In this document: positions 57,667 through 64,000 of the stretch, piece after piece
How the letters are laid out: each line of letters begins with the position of its first letter
Numbering within the stretch: the stretch's first letter is position 1
Source of the DNA: Trebonia sp963737285
Lineage (GTDB): Bacteria > Actinomycetota > Actinomycetes > Streptosporangiales > Streptosporangiaceae
DNA length: 64,000 bases
Direction: 5' to 3'
NCBI GenBank assembly: GCA_963737285.1
Contig: CAVTRT010000003.1
Span: forward strand, 310,001 to 374,000
The notes under the pieces: model-generated
What the model saw: the letters and a program-made list of their open reading frames with translations, nothing else
Told to the model about the DNA's origin: nothing
Databases searched by the model: none
Program-made: the position numbers and the translations under genes

Positions 57667-58426
57667 TGTCAGCTTTCTCCGTGAATGTGTTTGCGGCCCT
57701 GGTGCGCTTCGCTAAGCCTGCGGGCGCGGGCCGGGCCGCGCCGGGCCACCATGCGGGCCCGATGAGCATCGCCGTACCGCTGTCGTCGGCCGGCATCATT
57801 GCGCCACTGTCGTCAGGCCGCCCCTGGTCCGCGAGGATGACCAGTGCCGCGGCCGCTTCTGCGCCCTCGATCAGGAGGGCGGCGCTGCCTACCGCGTCGG
57901 CTAGGCCGCGCCCGGCCGAGATCGTGCACGTTACCGGTCCCTCAAGGCCCCATCGGGCGGCGATGTGCCCGGCCACCGCGTTCGGGTTGGACTGGTAGAA
58001 CAGCAGCGGCGGAACGGGGCGGCCCTGGTCAACGGCCCTGGCCACCGCAGCCGCGGTGGCGAGGTCACCGGTGGTGCTGGCCAGCACCACCGCGATCTGC
58101 CGTCCGCGTTCCGGATCGGCCGGCGGGCTGCCGAAGTACTGGAGCAGGCACAGCTCGGCGAGGTGCGCGGCGAGCGGGCTGAATGAGGAGACGATGAATC
58201 CGGGAACCGGGGGCAGCGCCACCGGCGGCCGGGCCGGCCACGCCGAGCGGGCGAGCACGACCAGATCGCCCGCGGCATGTGCCAGCGGGCCCGGCGGGCC
58301 GTCGCGGCCGATGGCGCAGGGCGCGATCATGCCGTGTTCCCCGCTCGCTTCGGGGGCGCATGGGGAGGCGGTGCCTTCCCATGCTGCGGTCAGTCCAGGC
58401 GCCGCCGCGCCCCTTGGCTCGCTCAT
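57638..58426 (-). CDS. Ketosynthase-like N-terminal-domain protein (KS partner/chain-length-factor-like)
   Basis: 262 residues, about half a ketosynthase. FSPLAAHLAELCLLQYFG, IAVVLASTTGDLATAAAVARAV, FYQSNPNAVAGHIAARWGLEGPVTCTISAG and ALVILAD match the beta-ketoacyl-synthase N-terminal-like family (PF13723 type) found in aryl-polyene and other type II systems. At the nucleophile position the alignment reads CTISAG, so the catalytic Cys is apparently replaced by Thr. The ATGA overlap with the KS gene implies a KS/partner complex. Pro/Ala-rich N-terminal ~60 residues. Role inferred: chain-length or structural partner. Confidence 0.75.
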   Translation of the reverse strand: MSEPRGAAAPGLTAAWEGTASPCAPEASGEHGMIAPCAIGRDGPPGPLAHAAGDLVVLARSAWPARPPVALPPVPGFIVSSFSPLAAHLAELCLLQYFGSPPADPERGRQIAVVLASTTGDLATAAAVARAVDQGRPVPPLLFYQSNPNAVAGHIAARWGLEGPVTCTISAGRGLADAVGSAALLIEGAEAAAALVILADQGRPDDSGAMMPADDSGTAMLIGPAWWPGAARPAPAGLAKRTRAANTFTEKADNDNLGNRPR

Positions 58427-59571
58427 GCGGCAGCGACCAGGAGCGCGGTACTCGCGCCACCGAACGCGGCGTTCAGGCTCAGCGCGCGCTGGCACCCGCC
58501 GGGAGCCTGCCGCGCGGAGCCGAGCACGAGATTGAGCCCGCAGTCGGGATCTGGCCCCAGGTAGCCAGCGTTGGCCGGCAGCAGCCCGGCCCGCACCACC
58601 AAGACGGTCAGCACGAGCTCCAGCAGTGCCGAGGCTTCGAGCGCGTGCCCGTGGACGGACTTGGTGGAGCTGATAGGTACCGTGTCCGCGTGGCCGCCCA
58701 GCGCCCGCCGCAGGGCCGCGGCCTCTGCGGAATCCGCCTGGCTGGTGCCGGTGCCGCTGGCGTTCACGTAGTCGATGTCGGCGGGATCGGTCCGGCCGCG
58801 GCGCAGGGCCGCGTCGATCGCCCTGGCGAGTCCCCTGCCATCCGGGCTGGGCTGGCACACGTGGTAGGCGTCGCCTGCCCGGCCCCAGCCCGCCAGCCGC
58901 GCCAGCGGGGACGCGCCGCGGCTGGCGGCGCCGACATCGGACTCCAGCACGACGGCGGCCACGCCGTCGCCGAGCAGCATGCCCTGCCGGCCGGAGCTGA
59001 AGGGCCGGACCTGGCCGTCGCGGGCAAGGACCCGGGCACCGTCGAAGAGGCCGAAGCTGTCGGGATCGACCAGGTAGCCGGCGGCGACCACGATCCGCGC
59101 CGCCCGGCCCGAGGCGATCGTCGCGGCGGCGTCGGCGACCGCGGTGCTGCCCGCGACGCACGCGGTCGCGTACACCCGGGGCGGCTCCGGTAGCCCGGTG
59201 CGCGCCGCCACCTCGGCGGCGGTGCTGCCGGTGACCGCGCGGGCGGTGACGTCCCTGGCCGCCGACGAGTCGGAGTGCAGAGCCATCAGCAGCTCCGCCG
59301 ACTCGCGATCGGCCGGGCGCAGGCCCGCCTGGTCGCAGGCGGCGCCGATCACGGCCACGAGCTCGTCCGCGAGGGACGCAGGCTCCGCCAGCTCCGCTGC
59401 GGCCGTGGCACGACGGCTGTCCACGCCGAACCTGCTGACCGGGCCGAACGCGGGCCGCCCGGCCAGCGCCCCGGTCAGCAGCGGCCCGGTGCCGCGGCCG
59501 AACGCGGATGTCGCGCTCATGCCGGTGATGATCACCTGCGCGGGCTGCCCGGCACCCGCCGTCGCGTCAGC
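58423..59571 (-). CDS. Type II beta-ketoacyl synthase (KS) with a His-to-Ser change
   Basis: 382 residues, thiolase fold. Nucleophile Cys139 in YATACVAGSTAVADA; Lys305 and a His in STKSVHGHALEAS; Gly-rich C-terminal LNAAFGGASTALLV. In the usual NAHGTGT motif the catalytic His is Ser273 (VNASGTGTSQAD). KS enzymes need this His for decarboxylation, so the enzyme may be altered (acyl transfer, or using another residue) or belong to a subfamily with this natural variant. ATG 59571 overlaps the ACP stop. Operon order ACP-KS-KS-like is that of dissociated PKS/polyene systems. Confidence 0.87.
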   Translation of the reverse strand, partial: ADATAGAGQPAQVIITGMSATSAFGRGTGPLLTGALAGRPAFGPVSRFGVDSRRATAAAELAEPASLADELVAVIGAACDQAGLRPADRESAELLMALHSDSSAARDVTARAVTGSTAAEVAARTGLPEPPRVYATACVAGSTAVADAAATIASGRAARIVVAAGYLVDPDSFGLFDGARVLARDGQVRPFSSGRQGMLLGDGVAAVVLESDVGAASRGASPLARLAGWGRAGDAYHVCQPSPDGRGLARAIDAALRRGRTDPADIDYVNASGTGTSQADSAEAAALRRALGGHADTVPISSTKSVHGHALEASALLELVLTVLVVRAGLLPANAGYLGPDPDCGLNLVLGSARQAPGGCQRALSLNAAFGGASTALLVAAA

Positions 59572-59818
59572 CATCGGCGGCACCCGCTAGCATCTGGTGG
59601 ATCGTCGAGACCGCCCCCGATACGGTCGTCATCTGCTCCAGCGCGTCGTCGTCGAGGTCCAGTGTCGTGTGGTAGCGCTCCTCGACCTGGCTGACCAGCC
59701 ATGCCAGCTCTAGTGAGCTGATCTCCTCGGTGACCTCGTCCGGGGCGCGATCTCCCAGTGTCGCGAGGATGGCAATTACCTCTGAGCGGCCGGGTAGCTG
59801 GCGCCGTGGCATTGTCAT
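59567..59818 (-). CDS. Acyl carrier protein 1
   Basis: 83 residues, acidic, helical: VIAILATLGDRAPDEVTEEISSLELAWLVSQVEERYHTTLDLDDDALEQMTTVSGAVSTI. The pantetheine Ser lies in EEISSLELAW (usual DSLxL, with the Asp replaced by Ser). Overlaps both neighbours, so it is stoichiometrically coupled with the AMP-ligase and the KS. Probably holds the starter or growing chain. Confidence 0.8.
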   Translation of the reverse strand: MTMPRRQLPGRSEVIAILATLGDRAPDEVTEEISSLELAWLVSQVEERYHTTLDLDDDALEQMTTVSGAVSTIHQMLAGAADG

Positions 59819-61203
59819 GATGCCCCCGCGGGCTGGGCGTCCGCCGCCGCGCGCAGCACGACGTGATCGCGGCTGATCTTGCCGGTGGCGGTGCGGGGCA
59901 TGGCGCTCAGGACGCGCAGCCGTCGGGGCCGCTTATACGGCGCGAGCCGTTCGGCGAGCGCCGACTCGACGCCCGAGATCGGCTCGCCCTCGTGCAGCAC
60001 CAGGTAGGCCTCGATCGTCCCGTCGTAGGCGATGACGGCCGATTCCACCGCGGGTAGCGCGCACAGGGTCTGCTCCACCTCGGTGAGGTCCACCTTCAGT
60101 CCGCCGACGGATATCTGGGAATCGAGCCGTCCCAAGATCGTGACGAGCCCGGTCGCGTGATCGATGCTCGCGGCGTCCCTGGTGTGCAGCCAGCCGTCGG
60201 CCCAGCGGGTGTCGTCAACCAGGCCGATGTAGGGCGAGGCCGGCAGACGCAGCAGCAGCTCGCCGTTGGCGAGGCGCAGGCTCATCCCCGGGGCGGGCGC
60301 GACTGCGGGCGCGTTGCGGCCCGACAGGTCCGTGGCGATGACCCCGACCTCGGTCATCCCGTACATGGTCCCGAGCGGCACGCCGTAGGCCGCCGTGAAC
60401 TTGGCGGGCACCCAGGGTCGTACCAGCTCGCCAGCGACCACCATCTGCCTCAGTGGCGGGAGGTGAGCGCTGGCGGTGGCCAGGAGCTCGGCGTGGAAGG
60501 GGACGCCGAGGATCGTCGTCGGCTCGCTGCCCGCGACAACGGCGGCCCGGATGCCGTCGGCGGTGAGCCGGTCGGGAAACACTAGCTCCACCCCGGCGTG
60601 CAGGCTGTGCAGAAGTCCCCCGACGAGCCCGAGCACGTGCACCATGGAGGCCAGCACGACGATCCGCTCGCCCGGTCGCGGGTACTCATCGAGCTGCGTG
60701 TACCGCTCGAGCTCGGCAAGCAGGTCGGCAGCGGTCCTCGCAATGATCTTCGACGGCCCGGTAGATCCTGAGCTGAGCTGGATCAGGACATGCGGCGTGA
60801 CCGCCGGGCGGCCGCCGGGCCGGGCCTGCGCACGGGCCACGGCCTGGGCATAGCCCGCCATCGGCGCGGTGGTCGCGCTGTCGGCCGTGACCACCACCTG
60901 CGGGGCGAGCCGGTCCAGGGCGTTGTCCACCTCACGGCGCACCAGCCTGTGGTCAAGCAGGCTGACCTGTGCCCCGGCGCGCCATGCGGCGAGCAGCACG
61001 GCGACGTACTCAAGGGATGGCGGCAGCCGGATGGCCGCGGTGCCGCCGGGACGCAGGCCGGCCGACTCGAGCAGGTGCTGCCGGGCATCGACCAGGCTTG
61101 CCAGCTCGCCGCGGGTCACTGGGCCACCCATCCAGAGGCAACGATCGCCGGGATCGCCGGCAAGCAGCGAGTTGCTCACCCATTCCCCAGCGTGTTCAGA
61201 CAT
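59815..61203 (-). CDS. AMP-dependent acyl/aryl ligase (ANL superfamily)
   Basis: 462 residues. ATP-binding P-loop LIQLSSGSTGPSKIIART, LYGMTE-type YGMTEVGVIATDLSG, hinge LGRLDSQISVGGLKVDLTEVEQ and catalytic Lys in RTATGKISRDHV. Shorter than typical NRPS A domains plus spacer; fits a stand-alone ligase that adenylates an aryl or acyl acid and loads the adjacent ACP. First gene of the ligase-ACP-KS-KS-like-HmaS-PhyH reverse operon. ATG 61203. No specificity code is readable with confidence. Confidence 0.87.
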   Translation of the reverse strand: MSEHAGEWVSNSLLAGDPGDRCLWMGGPVTRGELASLVDARQHLLESAGLRPGGTAAIRLPPSLEYVAVLLAAWRAGAQVSLLDHRLVRREVDNALDRLAPQVVVTADSATTAPMAGYAQAVARAQARPGGRPAVTPHVLIQLSSGSTGPSKIIARTAADLLAELERYTQLDEYPRPGERIVVLASMVHVLGLVGGLLHSLHAGVELVFPDRLTADGIRAAVVAGSEPTTILGVPFHAELLATASAHLPPLRQMVVAGELVRPWVPAKFTAAYGVPLGTMYGMTEVGVIATDLSGRNAPAVAPAPGMSLRLANGELLLRLPASPYIGLVDDTRWADGWLHTRDAASIDHATGLVTILGRLDSQISVGGLKVDLTEVEQTLCALPAVESAVIAYDGTIEAYLVLHEGEPISGVESALAERLAPYKRPRRLRVLSAMPRTATGKISRDHVVLRAAADAQPAGAS

Positions 61204-61555
61204 GCGTGACCTCATATTCTGTCTTCTGGACGACGCTCAATGATGTGTATATACATTACGCGTGCGCGTAGTTTATGATTGTGCTGTAAGCACAGTGATA
61301 TGACTGCATGAGACATGCAGGCAGGCATGCGCATTCCAGTGCCGACCGGCTTGTTGAGGGTGCCCTCCCTGCCTCCCTACCCTCCCTACCTGACGGCCTG
61401 AAAGGCCTGTCCATGACTGGCAGCTTTGACGCTAAATGCGTGATAGAGGGTTGTCAAGACAGTAGATGGCAGTCATTCCAATGCTGGGACTCATGGGACG
61501 CCTGTGAGCGCATAAGGGCGGCCCGATAGCGCGGGCGAGGCGGATGCCGGCGCAG
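61204..61555. promoter_or_regulatory. Control region of the ligase-KS operon, with several palindromes
   Basis: 352 bp. Inverted repeats: TGTATATACA (61246-61255), GTGCT-GTA-AGCAC (61281-61293) and CTGCATG-AGA-CATGCAG (61304-61320). The stretch 61240-61300 is AT-rich and just upstream of the minus-strand ligase start, so promoter/operator function is likely. A CCCTCCCTxCC pyrimidine repeat lies at 61361-61391. It also contains a small plus-strand ORF (61413-61529). Confidence 0.55.
61413..61529 (+). CDS. Possible 38-residue Cys/Trp-rich peptide
   Basis: ATG 61413 with GAAAGG seven bases upstream. The product has Cys9, Cys14, Cys24, Cys31 and three Trp (WQSFQCWDSWDAC). Unusual composition for a random ORF in GC-rich DNA and placed in the cluster's main intergenic gap. 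It could be a modified peptide precursor or chance; no homology recognised. An in-frame longer start at 61308 exists. Confidence 0.2.
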   Translation: MTGSFDAKCVIEGCQDSRWQSFQCWDSWDACERIRAAR

Positions 61556-62238
61556 CTATCTGAAATGTAAAAGGCGTGCCCAGCGGCGGGCGACGGCATA
61601 GCCGCGCGTGCCCTCCACGGCCACCGCGGCGCGGTAGCCCCTCGGCGCGCGGACGTCTCGCACCAGGCACGAGCCGCCAGGCCCGTTGCCCGCGCCGACG
61701 ACGCCGGTGCGGGGAATCACCTGCTCCAGCCCGGGCGTAAGGCGGCCGCCGGCCACCTTCAGGCACGCTTCCTTCCGCGCCCACAGCCAGGTGAAGCGGG
61801 CGGCCTGCCGCGCGGCCCCGGGCGCTGACGCGACGAACTCCGCCTCCTGCCGCGGGTAGAACCGCGCCGCCATGCGAGTGACGTCGAGGCCGGACAGCAG
61901 TTGCTGGATGTCCACGCCGACGCGCCTGCCAGGAGCGATGGCCAGCGCGGCGAGGTCACCGGAGTGGGACAAGCTCACCCGCGGCCCGGACCCACGAGCT
62001 CGGGCTTGCCGTGGGGTCCCCGCTGCCAGCGCAGCGATGCCGGGGGCACGCCGAGGCGGCGCCCGAGGATGACGCGGAACGCACCGTGTGCCGCGATGAA
62101 CTGGCGGCGGCTGGCCGGGTACAGCAGCCCGTCGGCCCGCTCGCGCTCGCCATCGTCAAGGAGCGGCAGCAGGTCAGCGAGCACGCGCTCGGGCAGGTCT
62201 GTGCGGATCAGCCACACCTCGACGACATCACCGGTCAT
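61556..62238 (-). CDS. Sfp-type 4'-phosphopantetheinyl transferase (one frameshift)
   Basis: About 226 residues corrected. First half VEVWLIRTDLPERVLADLLPLLDDGERERADGLLYPASRRQFIAAHGAFRVILGRRLGVPPASLRWQRGPHGKPELVGPG; then the frame shifts at ~61975-61985 to VSLSHSGDLAALAIAPGRRVGVDIQ and FTWLWARKEACLKVAGG. The GVDIQ and WxxKEA motifs carry the Mg/CoA-binding acidic residues. It would activate the two ACPs of this cluster and possibly other carrier proteins. Start ATG 62238, overlapping the stop of the upstream thiolase-like gene. Confidence 0.87.
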
Positions 62239-63131
62239 CCGGGAGACGCCGGGGAGGGACCCGCGACGTCGATCGCGGCGAGGCAGAGGCTGCCGGGCAG
62301 TGGATCGTAGTCCGCGACCAGCACGCGCTGGCCGCGCGTGGCCCAGTCGTCTAGGCGTCCGGCGACCTCCCACCACACGCCCGTGGACGGCTGGCCGGCG
62401 GGCGCGAGGACCACCTCGGCCGCCACCGGGAGCGCGGCCGCAGCGACCTGCTCAGCGAGCTCGGCCCCCGCGATCACGGTCACGTGGCCGTGCCCGGCCG
62501 ATAGCTCCGCCAGTGCGGCGGTCAGCAGGCTGCCAGCCTCGGACCTGGTGACTCCCGTCCGCAGTCGCACCGAGTCCACCAGGCCAGGCCCGGCCGGGTC
62601 GCAGCGCAGCGCGACGGCTGCGTGCCTGACGGGCGTGGCGGCGGGTATGGGCAGCTCGTGGTTGATGTCGGCCTGCTCAGCGACGATGAGCAGCGCACGA
62701 GGGGAGCCTGCGCCGAGGGCATGCGCGCGGATCAGGCGTAGCCCGGTGAACGCCGCCGTGGTCCCGCAGTCGCAGACGGCGAACGCCATCGGGCTGCCTG
62801 GGCACAGGTGGCTCAGGTAAGAGGCGGTGCAGCGCCAGGGCGTGACATCGGGTATCGCGAACGCCATGACGAGCAGGTCGGCTGGTTGATCCTCGGCAGC
62901 GATCTGGGCGATCAGGGGGCCGGCCATATCGCCGTAGGACTGCCCGCGCCCTTCGCTGAGCGCCTCGGTGTCCACGCTCAGCCCGTAGGGGCGCACCATG
63001 TCCGTCAGGTAGGTGCGGTACGCCGGGCTGCGCGCGGCCTCGGCCTGCTCGTCGAACACTGCGCGCGCGGCCCGGGATATCCGCAGCGGGGGAGCGCCCG
63101 CGCCGATCGTCGGCGGGCTGGAGCGGTACAC
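62235..63131 (-). CDS. Thiolase-fold (KS III-like) protein
   Basis: 298 residues, GTG start. The pattern DLLVMAFAIPDVTPWRCTASYLSHLCPGSPMAFAVCDCGTTAAFTGLRLIRAHALGAGSPRALLIVAEQA resembles the nucleophile region of KS III/thiolase-like proteins, with candidate Cys in CDCGTTAAF. A clear catalytic His/Asn set at the C-terminus is not obvious; the protein is shorter than FabH. It lies between ACP 2 and the PPTase, with ATGA overlap to the latter. Possibly a priming or transferring partner of the FabH-like enzyme upstream. Confidence 0.65.
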   Translation of the reverse strand: MYRSSPPTIGAGAPPLRISRAARAVFDEQAEAARSPAYRTYLTDMVRPYGLSVDTEALSEGRGQSYGDMAGPLIAQIAAEDQPADLLVMAFAIPDVTPWRCTASYLSHLCPGSPMAFAVCDCGTTAAFTGLRLIRAHALGAGSPRALLIVAEQADINHELPIPAATPVRHAAVALRCDPAGPGLVDSVRLRTGVTRSEAGSLLTAALAELSAGHGHVTVIAGAELAEQVAAAALPVAAEVVLAPAGQPSTGVWWEVAGRLDDWATRGQRVLVADYDPLPGSLCLAAIDVAGPSPASPG

Positions 63132-63134
63132 CGC

Positions 63135-63455
63135 TCAGCTGTCCGTGATCGCGTGGCTGGCGACGAAGTCGGCCAGGTCGCCAACCGAGGTCATGGCCGC
63201 CTCGTCAATGTCCTCGACGTCGATCTGGACGTCCAGGTTGTCCTCAAGTTCGAGAAGCAGCTCCAGCATGCTGGCCGAGCGCATGCCGAGGTCTTCCATG
63301 AGCTTCATCTGCGGCGCGATCACGAGCGTCTCCCGGTCGAGCACGCGCGGCAGCAGCACCGCGATGGCGTCGACGGCCCGCTGGCGTAGCCCGGCATCGG
63401 GTAGCTGGGTCACGGTTTCCTGCTCCACTACTGTCCGTCCAATCTGGCGCGGCAT
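63135..63455 (-). CDS. Acyl carrier protein 2
   Basis: 106 residues from ATG 63455. The C-terminal ~80 form an ACP: AVDAIAVLLPRVLDRETLVIAPQMKLMEDLGMRSASMLELLLELEDNLDVQIDVEDIDEAAMTSVGDLADFV, with probable pantetheine Ser in GMRSASMLEL. The stop is 3 bp before the thiolase-like start. Likely partner of the FabH-like and thiolase-like proteins. Confidence 0.82.
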   Translation of the reverse strand: MPRQIGRTVVEQETVTQLPDAGLRQRAVDAIAVLLPRVLDRETLVIAPQMKLMEDLGMRSASMLELLLELEDNLDVQIDVEDIDEAAMTSVGDLADFVASHAITDS

Positions 63456-63486
63456 GCTCGTTGGCGTACCGTCATGACACCACTGC

Positions 63487-64000
63487 TCAATGCTCGACAA
63501 CCATGGCGGAGAACGTCGCTCCGAGTCCTGCGGCCGCGATGAGGTACCTGTCGCCGGGCCGGAGCAGGCCGCGCTCCACGGCGGTGACGTAGTTGATGAA
63601 CGAGTCCGCGCAGAACGCGTGCCCGGTAACCGGCACGTTGTCCAGCAGCACGCGGCTCACGGGAAAGCCGATCCGGCGGCACAGCCGCTGCCAGGACAAC
63701 GTGTTGACGTTATGCGGCAGGATCAGGCTAAGCTCGCTGACGCTCACTCCCGCCTGGTCGGCGGCCGTGGACATGACCTCGGCTAGCGACGCGGGATATT
63801 CCTTCTCGAAGCGGGACGCTATGTCGGGTATCTCGTCAAGCCGGCCGTCGAACTCCCCCCGGGTGCACACGGCGTAGGAGAGCACCCGGTCGGCCGGCCC
63901 GTCCGTGCCGACCAGGCACGCCGCGGCCGCCTCGCTGAAGATCGACGTGCCCGGCACCAGCTGCGCGTCCCGGGTAAAGGCTTTCTCCCCGGTCAGGACA
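63487..64000 (-). CDS. FabH-like beta-ketoacyl-ACP synthase III, C-terminal part
   Basis: Open to the right edge; ~170 C-terminal residues are visible. SIFSEAAAACLVG, LSLILPHNVNTLSWQRLCRRIG (His-x-Asn motif: catalytic His), then VTGHAFCADSFINYVTAVERGLLRPGDRYLIAAAGLGATFSAMVVEH, the equivalent of the FabH Asn loop (GNTSAASIP) and C-terminal strand. Here the Asn position reads Gly-His-Ala-Phe, a difference shared by decarboxylation-independent KS III acyltransferases in my recollection, so it may transfer rather than condense. First visible gene of the reverse operon. Confidence 0.78.
   Translation of the reverse strand, partial: VLTGEKAFTRDAQLVPGTSIFSEAAAACLVGTDGPADRVLSYAVCTRGEFDGRLDEIPDIASRFEKEYPASLAEVMSTAADQAGVSVSELSLILPHNVNTLSWQRLCRRIGFPVSRVLLDNVPVTGHAFCADSFINYVTAVERGLLRPGDRYLIAAAGLGATFSAMVVEH

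Noticed and set aside
58427..59161. Upstream extension of the KS-like gene frame
   Set aside because: Shadow of the KS gene in another frame; the ATGA overlap at 58423-58426 gives the natural start.

Overview
The window is high-GC DNA with actinomycete-type gene organisation: ATGA/GTGA-coupled operons, many GTG starts and a few TTG starts, SARP, PucR and DesR-like regulators, a complete ten-gene mce lipid-import operon and a monomeric NADP isocitrate dehydrogenase. It reads as a filamentous actinomycete chromosome segment (Streptomyces/Streptosporangiales-like). I cannot name the genus. No rRNA, tRNA, CRISPR array, transposase or integrase was seen.

Region 1 (1-12.8 kb) is part of an enediyne biosynthetic cluster. 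It holds the end of unbV, then unbU, the iterative enediyne polyketide synthase pksE (KS-AT-ACP-KR-DH-PPTase), the thioesterase tebC, a flavin reductase and a cytochrome P450. A reverse-strand block follows: a SARP activator, a two-component kinase remnant and a DesR-type response regulator. Then comes unbL (DUF1702), separated from the rest of the cassette. A set of TCATGA repeats, two of them 11 bp apart, lies between the SARP gene and unbL. Region 2 (13-25.5 kb) has an AraC regulator, a giant single-chain biotin-dependent acyl-CoA carboxylase, a TetR regulator, a coupled DUF5987-GMC oxidoreductase-AhpD-like trio, and a PucR regulator.

Region 3 (25.5-42.3 kb) has three secreted-protein genes. 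Two are driven by a duplicated roughly 300-bp promoter/operator region. The mce operon follows: ATPase, two YrbE permeases, MceA-F with MceE as lipoprotein, and four Mce-associated membrane proteins. Region 4 (42.3-51.5 kb) is mixed: a channel-like membrane protein, two alpha/beta hydrolases, a MerR / SDR / AurF-like diiron oxygenase divergon, isocitrate dehydrogenase, and a membrane protein with only a kinase N-lobe.

Region 5 (51.8-64 kb, continuing past the right edge) looks like a second biosynthetic cluster of unusual composition. It combines a free-standing condensation-domain protein, a DUF3050 haem-oxygenase-like protein, an HpgT-like aminotransferase, a phytanoyl-CoA-dioxygenase-like enzyme and a 4-hydroxymandelate-synthase-like enzyme with a dissociated (type II) ketosynthase set. 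That set includes a KS with Ser in place of one catalytic His, a half-length KS-like partner, two carrier proteins, an AMP-ligase, a thiolase-like protein, a FabH-like protein and an Sfp-type PPTase. A plausible reading is a 4-hydroxyphenylglycine-type amino acid joined to a type II polyketide/polyene acyl chain. It is the best candidate for an undescribed system here.

At least a dozen genes carry single-base frameshifts, mostly at short G/C runs, although the protein continues intact in another frame on both sides. This pattern suggests residual indel errors in the underlying sequence rather than widespread gene decay, so the broken genes are described as probably intact proteins.
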